This document shows, piece after piece, positions 38,105 to 47,900 of a DNA stretch of 64,000 nucleotides (position 1 is its first letter; every line of letters begins with the position of its first letter). Where the stretch lies: NCBI RefSeq assembly GCF_001659605.2, contig NC_035161.2, positions 31,171,691 to 31,235,690 on the forward strand, written 5' to 3'. The translations under genes and the position numbers were made by a program. The notes below the pieces were generated by a model that did no database searches, was not told the origin of the DNA, and saw nothing but the letters and a program-made list of their open reading frames with translations. The DNA comes from Manihot esculenta (taxonomy: Eukaryota > Streptophyta > Magnoliopsida > Malpighiales > Euphorbiaceae).

Positions 38105-38175
38105 CTATAAATTGTCAAGGCCATAACTCCATTTCTCCATCATATCCTTTGTTTTAATTCTTTCTAGATTCATTA
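38105..38175 (+). promoter_or_regulatory. TATA box and leader of the 38176 gene
   Basis: CTATAAATT at 38105-38113 is a good TATA box. The predicted transcription start near 38135 leaves a leader of about 40 nt before the ATG at 38176. This supports the chosen start. Confidence 0.55.
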
Positions 38176-38634
38176 ATGGAGTTAAATTCCCTTTTCTCAT
38201 CATCAGCGCTTCCTCCACTCTCATTTCCTTACAAAAAATCGCACACACAGAAAACGAAATTTCAGAACAGGAAAAGGTGTAGCAGATCAGGCATTGCTTT
38301 GGCTGCTGGAAGAAGACCAGACTCTTATGGAGAAATGCTTGTGGACGAAAGCATGATAGTGCTAAGGAAACGCATACATGAAATGAAGATGATAGAGAGA
38401 AATTACCAGCCACCGGCGGAGTGGATGGAGTGGGAGAAGCAATTCTATACCCGCTACGACGAATTTATCTGCAAGTTTGTGGGACTCGTGCAATTGCAAT
38501 TGATGAATACTAGGCCTAGTTTGGCTTTAGGGATGCTACTGCTTGTTATGATGAGTGTCCCTTTATCTACGGCCACGATTGCTATGCAGATCATGGAGGC
38601 GGCCAGTGGAGCCATCTCAACCCTTCATTTGTAG
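38176..38634 (+). CDS. Putative plastid-targeted membrane protein, paralogue of the 20808 gene
   Basis: Intronless gene for 152 residues. The first 45 residues are Ser-rich and basic with almost no acidic residues, as in a plastid transit peptide. A helix with VLRKRIHEMKMIER (about residues 62-75) follows, then PPAEWMEWEKQFYTRYDEFICKFVGLVQLQLMNTRPSLALGMLLL, ending in a hydrophobic segment (about 116-142) likely to span the membrane. The charged helix and its distance from the membrane segment parallel the protein encoded at 20808-21263. The WMEWEKQ and NTRPSLALGM motifs recur in uncharacterised plant proteins I have seen, but I know of no assigned function. Intact, with a nearby TATA box. Confidence 0.75.
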   Translation: MELNSLFSSSALPPLSFPYKKSHTQKTKFQNRKRCSRSGIALAAGRRPDSYGEMLVDESMIVLRKRIHEMKMIERNYQPPAEWMEWEKQFYTRYDEFICKFVGLVQLQLMNTRPSLALGMLLLVMMSVPLSTATIAMQIMEAASGAISTLHL

Positions 38635-40256
38635 TCTAGTGTGGAAGTTCATGTTACATAAATACTGTTTCTGTTTTATTTTTAGGACAAGTGCGGGGTT
38701 TTGATTAATGCACTTGTACGGTATAGGATGTGTATTTGGGTTCAATCCTGGTTTTGGTTGGATTAACTCAGAAGTCTTTTTTTTTCTCTCTCTTCTTTCG
38801 TGTAGTATTTGTTTATGTCAGAGTTAAATGCAAATACAAAATATTGAAGATCCAAATACAATTTGGTTGACTTTGTTTATTGGTTCAGGGCCTCGTGATA
38901 GAATCATGGAACCATATCCTGATTCAGATAATTGCTAGTCGCGTTTTCTGAAATGGGTTTTTGGAGGCAAGCTCTTCTCTTTCATTCACAATCATCCAGG
39001 GGGTGAAGCTGGGCTTAAAAATCTTAGATTTCTGATTGGCAAGTTTGCACTGGAAACGCATACATCAAAAAAGTTCAGGAGCTAACCGATAAAATGATGT
39101 TATATTAGCCATTATTTTTACTCTTAACGCACACAATCTCAATATGACATGTCACTTTCTTGCTCACTCTTCTTCAATTATGTTCTGCATTACCTTTCTT
39201 TTTCCAAAAAAGAAGAAAAAGAAATTCAAGACAGGGTCTATGTACCAAAGACAGAAAGTTGTTCTGTTCTTCAATTGTATTATTCACACTGTATTTACTA
39301 GAATCCGAGAAGTAGTTAGAACTTCAGAACTAAGTTTCAATCTCAAATATTTTTGTTCATTATAACATTATGGATGGAGCCAAAAAAGAAGAGAATTGCC
39401 AATTGCATATTGGCATTTTAAGGCTTCAATGTACTGTGGCCACATCACATGAGAATTTCGAGTAAGAAAATGTTTTGACTTCAAGATGAACATTAAGTGG
39501 GTAATGCAAGTTACAAATACCACCACAAAGGGGAAAATAAACCAATGAAATGAATTCTTAATAAAAAGAAGAAAAGGGTAGCTGGCTAGTTGCTGTACAT
39601 AAGAATTCGCAAAGCAGGAAACTAGTGCAAGTGAAAATTATTTCACAAAATAAAATATAAACTGAAAGCATTACTTTTAATTTGTCATGTGCTTCTTGCA
39701 ATTTATACAAACATAGCAACAGATCTCCTACTAGCATCTACAGCTAAGCATCATATCTCGGTCATACAAAATTCTTGAGCCTAAAACTCATCACTGTAAA
39801 ATGTGCAACAAAATCTGTAACGAAATTATGCAGTTGTTGAATCTGATAAGTTTTTATGCTCAAATACCAAGTAGAAAAGTTAGCGGTAGATGAATCGTGC
39901 AAGCTTGAAAGAACATAGAAGAAAATTTGAGACGGGTTTTAATCTGATTTTATTATAATTAGTGGCATGACCTGAAAATTTCTGCCTGTCAATTGAGTCA
40001 TGGGATAGATAACAAACATGATTAGGGGCAAAAGAAAAAAGAAATGACTGCTTCCTACTGGTTAAAGGCAGTTATTTCCAGAAAAAGATAATAAAATATC
40101 TCTGGCTAAAGTACATGTCCTCCAGCAGTATTCCTTTGTGACAGCAGAATACAATTGAGCCTTTACATATAGAAAGCACTTAGCAGTAAGAATCAAGAAT
40201 TTCATACCAAATAACAGAAACCGGTATTGTTTGAAGAAAAAAGATTGTCAACCACA
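38635..40256. other. Spacer between convergent genes
   Basis: It holds the 3' untranslated regions of the genes on both sides. Composition is moderate. I found no ORF with family similarity, no element ends and no RNA gene. Short ORFs in 39140-39370 look fortuitous. Confidence 0.45.
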
Positions 40257-40967
40257 TCATTCATCATAGGAGGAGTGAGGTGCAGCAGTACATCCAGGGT
40301 CAAAAGGATCTTCAGATCCGCAGCAATGCCAATATTGAAAAACTCTGCCAGAGTCAGGAGTATCCATAGTGCCTCCAGAGTAAACACTCTCAAACTTCCT
40401 CTTTGTTTCTCCTTTAAAAAAAGGTAAATTACAAGCAAAAGGTACAAACTTTAGTAAACATGGTCTATGTAAAGCAACAATACATCTACAAGATATTCTT
40501 TGTCCTGGAAACAAACCATTAAACAAATTCAACCCAACTCGGATCACTAGCTCTATGAATTCAAGTATACTGCAATTTGTATTCAACCAATCACTCTTCA
40601 AACTCGAGACTTCAATTAATAGTTACTTGCATGGAGAAGAAAGCAGTGATTAAAGAATCCCTAAACACATGCTACAAGAAATTATGAGTCAATTTGGATT
40701 CGAGTTACCTCCAAAATGGGCAGTATGGAATCGACAAGCGCTAGGGTGATTGAGAGAAGGGTCGAATTGGGTTTTGCAGTTCTTGCATGTTTTAAGGGTT
40801 TTGCCCCCGGTGGAATTTGTTAATGAGCACTGAATCACAGGCAATCTTGGCGATTGTGTGCTCGGAATCAAGGTGGGTCTCCGGTGGAGGAATTGGGGAG
40901 AAAACGATTCGTACCGATTAAATATGGATAAGCGACTAAGTCCACAGTCGGATATAGTGAAGGCCAT
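40257..40967 (-). CDS. Small CHORD-like zinc-binding protein, probably plastid-targeted
   Basis: Two minus-strand exons (40967-40709 and 40411-40257) give 137 residues. An upstream in-frame ATG at 41054 would add 29, but the ATG at 40967 (MAFTISDCG) begins a typical Ser/Arg-rich transit peptide. The mature part has CKNCKTQFDPSLNHPSACRFH (C61, C64, C78, H81), a spacer, then YWHCCG (H115, C116, C117), DPGC (C127) and H132. This order (C, C, FDP-x-N, C-x-x-H, W-x-CC, GC, H) matches one CHORD zinc-binding domain, known from RAR1 and CHP-1, which carry two and bind HSP90. Here there is only one. A zinc-binding fold is well supported by the residues. The plastid location and any chaperone link are inference. 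Confidence 0.75.
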
Positions 40968-41054
40968 ATCCCTTCCTTGCACGATGGGTGAAAAATAGAA
41001 TGGAATACCAGGAGACAGAAATTGGATGATGATGGATGGTGACGGCGCTAACAA

Positions 41055-41719
41055 CTAACAATAACGGACAAGGTGGGCGTAGTGCCACTGCGAAATAAGT
41101 TGAGGTTTATTTGCTAATTTGCGCCCATTTTTAATTATTATCAATTTTTAAAGCTTTTGCTTTTTTTATTTTTAATTAGTTTACTGGACACATGAATTAT
41201 AAATTAGCTCCTAATTTGCTAATTTGCAAATTTTTTAGCTTAATTGTGCATGAAGCTCTCCTGAAATTTTCACAATAAAAAGTTCGATTACATTAAGTTA
41301 AATTTTTTTTTTTTATAAATGTATTATTATCTGATTATTTTCATATTTCATATTTAAATAATTAATATTAAATATAAAATAAATAATTATTTTAACAAGT
41401 CATCATCAAAGGGCTATTAGTAATTTGGTATTCAGTTTTTCCATATAGTAATTTGATATTTACCATAACTGGCTTGAACCTCTTGTTCAAGTATATAATA
41501 GAACTCATATCATGCCTACTAACAATGTCACCGAGATAATAACTCAGGCGGCGAGTTTGTTTGCTTCAAAACTATTTCTTGAACAAGGGATCCGTAGCTA
41601 TGGTGCTTCTTCAACATTTTTCGGTATACAAAATTTTCTTAGAGACGGGGTAGAGCATATTCATGCAAATGAAGAATTTAAATATGCCTTAAATTCATAG
41701 ACATTAGGGAGAAACTGAG
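41055..41719. other. Upstream spacer, no gene recognised
   Basis: AT-rich promoter-side sequence of the CHORD-like gene. A 62-codon ORF at 41512-41700 has no recognisable similarity, and I do not call it. The segment ends at the poly-T start of the LINE remnant. Confidence 0.4.
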
Positions 41720-42710
41720 TTTTTTTTTTTGGTTAAAAAGGTAAGAGCTCCGAAGCTCTAAGTGCTATTGTAAAAATTAGCCAGGCCAACAGCATCATAT
41801 AAGAGTTGAAGCAGTAGATCCAAAAGTGTAGTATTTAAGGATTTTACACTATTCGAAAAATATGGTGTCTTCTTGGCTAACCAATCTGCACGGTGATTGG
41901 CCTCTCTATAGGAGTGATTAAAGGAGAAATTCCAATATGGTTTTATGAGCCTCTTAAAAGTAGAAATATCATCAAGCAACTTGTTGGAAATCTAAACCTT
42001 TCCGGTAAGCATATCAATGGCCATTTTGCTATCACTCTCTAGCACAAGATGCTGCACATGCAACTCTCTTGCTAGAAGAATATCCTCATAAATTGCCTTG
42101 ATTTCAGCACTGAGAATTCTCGATTTCCAAAATGAGCAACGAAACCATGAATCCAATTGCCTTGACCGTCGCGGATCAACCCTCCTCTATATCCCATGCT
42201 AGTTTCAGCGTGCCATGATCCATCTACATTTATTTTCATAGAACTCTCAAATGGTCTCGTCCAGTCAATCCATATAAGGCCATTCCTTTCCTTGTACCAT
42301 TCACGTTAGCCCAAATGGATTGAAATTCTTTAGTATGGTGAATAAAAGATTGTGATATATGTAACGGGTCATCCATATTATCCTTGAAGACAGCCTTATT
42401 TCTCCTATTCCATTTATTCTAGCAAGTAAAGCCAAATAACACTCGCCATTGTACTTCATAGACTTCATTGGATGTGTCTTGTAAATTCTCTGTCAACCAG
42501 CTCCCTATTTCATTGGTATTTGAGAAAAAAAAGTTTCATCGTTTCCGGGATACCAACTCCTTCCAGACTTTTTTGCACTGGAACAGTCTCTAAGAACATG
42601 TAGAGTAGTCTCAACATTAGCTCGGCATAAGTCACATAAAGCTGTATAAGTGATATGTCGTCGAGCTCTTTCCATATTGGTTAACAGCTTGTCCTGTTGA
42701 CTAGCCAAAG
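41720..42710 (-). mobile_element. Decayed 3' part of a LINE (non-LTR) retrotransposon
   Basis: On the minus strand, 42708-42505 encodes a zf-RVT domain (KLLTNMERARRHIT...CDLCRANVETTLHVLRDC). Further along, about 42240-41900 encodes a type I RNase H: MKINVDGSWH, then MGYRGGLIRDGQGNWIHGF, then LSAEIKAIYEDILLARELHVQHLVLESDSKMAID, then HSYREANHRADWLA. These domains form the C-terminus of plant L1-like polyproteins. The frame is broken several times. The element ends in a short A tract on the minus strand (T run at 41721-41730 on plus). The 5' part with endonuclease and RT is absent, as expected for 5'-truncated LINEs. Confidence 0.8.
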
Positions 42711-43370
42711 GAACATCCTAATGCATTGCGGGTCTGGGTATTTCCATATTCTTGTCCACTGCGTGTTACTGTTTGCTGCATCCACCTCTGCGAGAAAGAG
42801 AAATGCATATTTTAAATTAAAAATACCTGAACTAGAATATTTTCAAACTAACCTGTCTTCAATCATATGTTCCAAGGTGGTGGAGTGTTTGTATTTTAAA
42901 TTAAAAACAATCATTCATCATTCCTGAAAAAAAATTATATGTATTGTTTATTAATAAAAAAATCTTTAAATACTACGGTTCCATTTATTTGATCAAAATT
43001 ATTTTTAGAAAAATATTTTATGCATTTTCTATAGTTTAGAAACAAAGGCGTTTAGCTTTGTTACTTTCAATTTACATTAATTTAGGCTGGTTTTATTATC
43101 GTAAGAACTAATTTCATAAAAATATAAAAATTAATATTTATTTTTTTTAAATATCTGAATTTTAATATAATTAATGGATTTATCTCTTGATTTATAAAAT
43201 AAAATATTTAAATCTCTAGAAATTTAATTAATATATTAAAATTAAAGTTCATTCCATTTATAATTCCATTAGTCAATTGGTCGAATGAAAAATAAATATT
43301 TCAAATATTTAAAATACAGTCATACACACTTAAATATTTTTTAATATAGATGAAAATTTTATAATATATA

Positions 43371-43884
43371 AACTACACTTTGATTCTTAAATTTCAGTAT
43401 AATTGATGAATCAGTCTCTATATTTTTAAAATATTATTAAATCTCTTTATATTTAATCCTTTTAAAATTATAGTTTTTTCATTCATTATAAATATTGATT
43501 CAAAACTAATTGATGATCAATTTTTTTATAAAGATATAATTTTTTTTCAAAATACTTTTTATAAAAATTTACATTTAATCGATACCACTTAAAAATAATT
43601 AAAGTTATAAATATTTTCTGAAAATTTTGAATTTATAAATATTGAAATATTTTAATAAATAAAAATTAAAAAATAAAAAGTGTTAAAAATTAATTAAATA
43701 AAATATTATATATAAAAATTAATGAAAATTTAAGTATCTTTTTAAATAGAAAATAAAGAATTAAAATGTTTAAATTGTAATAAATTTAGATGGACTCATC
43801 GTAAAGAGATTTAAATATATAATTTTAAAAATGCAGAAATCGATCCATTAATTATAATAAAACTTAAAAATTTAAGTGTAATTT
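43371..43884. repeat. Inverted-repeat (MITE-like) element
   Basis: The left arm starts AACTACACTTTGATTCTTAA. It is matched by the reverse complement of the right arm, which ends TTAAGTGTAATTT. The arms pair over roughly 80 bp with about a quarter mismatched, including TATAATTGATGAATC against GATCCATTAATTATA. No clear target-site duplication and no coding capacity. Confidence 0.55.
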
Positions 43885-44123
43885 ATCTATTTAAAAGAAA
43901 TAATAAAAATATTTTCACACTATTAAGTTAAAAATGGATGGAGAGACATCTATTTTGTACAGACTTATTATAAAAAAATTTAAGTGTATAGTTTTAAAAA
44001 TATAAAAATTAATTATTTGCTAAAATTTAAAAATTAAAGTATAATTTATTCTTTAATTTTTAATAAAGCTAATTTAGAATTTATTTTATTAATAAAATAA
44101 CTTTTTATTGTATATTTTTAAAA

Positions 44124-44780
44124 GGGAGATTTACGATTTAATTTATGAATATTATCATTATTAATAAATTAGTCTTTATATTTTTTAAAATATATTAAAA
44201 TAATTTTATATTTTCTCTCGATTAATAAAATAACCATTCCGTTTATTTCTACCATTAAAAATATAATAAAAGAACAAATTATTCATATTTTTCTTTGTAT
44301 TCTTCTAAGTTTTTTATTTTTTTAGACGCTTTCTCCCTTTCTTTTTTAATTTTGAATTTAACTCTTTGTTTTAGACGCCTCATCTTTTATTTTTTTTTCT
44401 AACCGCCTTCTCTTTTCTTCTCCGTCTTTATCTCTATTTTTATTTTTTTTAAGACAAAAAAATTATTTTATTAACCAAAAAAAATATTTTAACAGATTTA
44501 AAAAAATATTAAAATTTTTTAATAAATTTATAAAAATATAAAAATTTACTTGTTAATAATATAATATCCAAAAATTATCTAAAAAATTTTAAAAACTACC
44601 TAAAGATAAAATTTTAAAAACTGCCTAAAGAGTTTTATTGGCGGATAAGATTAAATTTTAAAAATTCTTTCCTTTATTCTTCATTTATAATTAATTTATT
44701 GATAAAAAAATTTAATAGATTTTAAAATAATTAATTTATTAATAATAACATTATTAAACCACTAAATAGTAAATCTCTTT
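44124..44780. repeat. Inverted-repeat (MITE-like) element upstream of the formyltransferase gene
   Basis: The left end GGGAGATTTACGATTTAATT is inverted at the right end (AGTAAATCTC). The pairing continues through TTATTAATAAATTAGT against TTAATTTATTAATAA, for about 70 bp in all. It lies roughly 150 bp upstream of the ATG of the formyltransferase gene, so it may form part of its promoter. Target-site duplication not clear. Confidence 0.5.
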
Positions 44781-44928
44781 TTTAGAATAAATTCCCCTCT
44801 TTTAAAATGTCATCGAAACGGTGTCTTTGCCATGGTGGAATTTGGATAACCTGTGGGCTGCAACAGAGGCACACAGATTAAATCCTCAGTGGAGTAGCCA
44901 TTGTAGCCTTTGTAGGGGAAAGGAAGGA

Positions 44929-47900
44929 ATGAATTCTTCGCTAATGCTACGTCGTTTCTTCTGTTTCAACGCCCCGGCATCAGCATCAGCATCAGCATCA
45001 GCATCAGCATCAGCATCAGCATCGGCATCAGTATCAGCAGCTTCTTCTTCTTCTAAGAAAAAGCCTCTCGTCTTCTTGGGCTCTCCTCAGGTACTCATCA
45101 CACACTAAAAAATTATATTTGAACAAATTTTGCACAGTTTTTTCAATGGAAATCGAAACTTTCTTTTTAGGTCTCTACAACTGTGCTCGACGCGCTCTTC
45201 AATGCATCTTCAGCACCAAATTCCATCTTTGAGGTACTCACTTTTTAAAATTCTTGTTGTTCTATACTATTAAAACTTTCAATTGATATTAGCAACTCGT
45301 TTTCTTGTTCTTGTTAAGTTTTTTTTTTTTTTTTTTGGGGGGGGGGGTTTATGGGCAATATAATTATTAGAAAGAATTTTTAGTTTACTTTGTGTAATGA
45401 ATTTACTAATGTGCAGCATCCTTTAGTTGAAACTCCTGGAGATTGATAATTGTAGCTTATCTGAACTGTTTTACTATGCTTATTCGAATAAATTGTCATA
45501 CAGCTTAAGTTTTGTGAGGGATGCAAGTCTAATGCTGAATTTGGAGAAGCAAAACTTCTCAAATCGGGTAGACATCTGCTGGCATTCATGTATGATACAA
45601 CTAAATTTTAATCAATGAAATGGGGCTAGCGAATTAAATGGATTGGCAATTCGATCGTTAATAAAGTCTTTCTATTGTCTATCATTTTAAAGTTAATTTG
45701 TTAAAATGATAAATCTTTTTTTTTTTTTTCCCTGAGGCTAATTTGGTAGGCCTTAACATGTCTGGCTTGACCCATCTAAATGCAGGTGTTTTTAGTATGA
45801 CATTTCTGTTAGAATTTTTCTCCTTTTGATTGTACAGATTAATAACTTGATATATTTTAGATTGCAGCGATTGTTACTCAGCCACCTGCAAGAAAAGGTA
45901 GGGGTAAAACGCTGACGCCTTCATTGGTTGCTCAGTATGCAATTGATAGAGGCTTCCCCTCTGACCTCATTTTTACACCTGAACGAGCTGGAGAGGTAAC
46001 TAAGTTGTTGAGCTGATTAAATGACCTTTCTGGAGGATAATTTATTTTCTCTCTGTTACAATGCAGGATACCTTTTTGTGTAGCCTAAGAGCATTGCAGC
46101 CTGAACTTTGCATTACTGCAGCTTATGGAAACATCTTACCTACAAAATTTCTCAATATTCCACCAATGGGTTAGTCAAATGTGCTTCTGTTACAAAATTG
46201 AAATTTTGTTTATCTGCTACTTTTATAATGAGAAAACCATTTGTATAATTAGAATATTAAATGACAGTGATCTACATTTTTTGGATGTGTTTGCTGGACA
46301 GTTAGTCAATTGGATTAACTTCCGATGGAGTGACATTTACAATTCAAACTGCATTTGATAGGAAGAAGGATCCTGCAAATTAGCTCGGCTGAGCTGATCT
46401 GTGATGTTTATATAGGCTTGGCTTGACTCTTCTTTTACTAGGCGTGATCTTAGTAGCATGAAATCCAACTAGCTAGGGCTCAACTTGAGCTTGATTTTAA
46501 TTAATCTCAGACTAAATAAATTTTAAATGATTTCAAACAACCCAAACATAGAACAGAATACAGTTTTATAATATTATATCTTTTCAAAGTTTCTGTTACT
46601 AGCCTTAAGCACTACAAACGGTTCACCCATGGACCTAAGAAGATTCAGTCAAATGAAGAGTAAAGAACAAGTCATGCAACTAATTTGTGCTGCTGCTGTT
46701 ATTATTTTCTTGTTAATATTTTTATTCTTTATGCTGCTGTTATTATTTTCTTGTTAATATTTTTATTCTTTATTTATTTTGTTGAGTAGAAACAGGAGAA
46801 AAAATTTAACCCAGTTTTTGAGTACTTAACTCAAGAGATTGTAGATTCTCTCTCAAGTCTACAAAATAGGTAGAAAAAAGGATAAAAACCCTTCTTCTTC
46901 CTCCCACCAACCTGACCAAAGACCCCTTACCCGTTTACAAACCAGGGCCTGTGACAACTTGGTATCAGAGCCAGGTGTAATGGGTGAAACCATTCAAGAA
47001 CAGCTGGATCGAATCCTTTCAATGTTCTTGGAAGAACAAGCAAACAACAAGAACCGGCAAGATGAGATGAACGCAAAATTAGAAGCCATTGCCCGTGATG
47101 TTTCTAACTCTAATTCTGGACCAGATGTTGAGGCCAGCAGTCAAATTCGGCCTTCTAGAAACAAAGGCATTTCAGGTACATCCGAAGGCTCATCAATCCT
47201 TCCAAAATTCAGTAAACTGGATTTTCCCAAATTCAGTGGCGAAGAGGATCCCTTAGCCTGGCTGCAACGATGTGAGCATTTTTTCAAACACCAGAACACG
47301 CCGGAAGAGGAAAAGGTTACTCTAGCTTCTTACCATCTAATGGGAAATGCTCAGTATTGGCTGAATGAGCTTTTCGACGAAAACCCAAATCCCACTTGGG
47401 AAGAGCTTAAACAACAGTGTAACCTTCGATTTGGACCACCAGTCCGCAGTAATAAACTGGGAGAGTTAGCCAAATTGAAGCAGGTGGGTTCCGTGGCAGA
47501 TTATCAGACACAATTTGAGATTCTGGTTCCCCGAGCAGGAAAACTAACAAAAGACCAGAAGATACAACTTTACATCAGTGGCTTGAAAGACCACATTGCA
47601 GTGGAAGTGGTTATATGAGAAAAGAACCCCATTACCATCGCGATTTTCTAATCGTTCAGTGACGGCTCCTATAGAATCCAAGGGCAACAGAAGTATTCGG
47701 CGGTTGAGTCCAGCAGAGATGGAGGAACGGCGAAAGAAAAATCTTTGCTTTAACTGTGATGAACCCTTCTCTCGGGGTCATCAATGCAAAAGATTATTTT
47801 GGATTGAACTTGATGATGGTGAAAGTGACATGGACACCGGCGAAGAATCACCAGAAATCTCTTTGAATGCGATTACAGGAACCCACAGTGCTCAAACTAT

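Larger units (their letters stand above)
35707..38175. other. AT-rich spacer
   Basis: Contains one short hairpin element (36535-36678, listed separately). A moderately balanced patch at 36300-36440 and another at 36680-36900 have no supportable gene. The promoter of the plus-strand membrane-protein gene is at the right end. Confidence 0.45.
42711..44928. other. AT-rich spacer with two inverted-repeat elements
   Basis: Very AT-rich. It holds two elements with long inverted arms (43371-43884 and 44124-44780), listed separately. The formyltransferase promoter and leader occupy about 44790-44928. No other gene. Confidence 0.45.

Noticed and set aside
41512..41700. 62-codon ORF starting MPTNNVTEIITQ
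   Set aside because: It looks protein-like in composition, but I recognise no family, no neighbouring exon and no promoter, so I do not call a gene.
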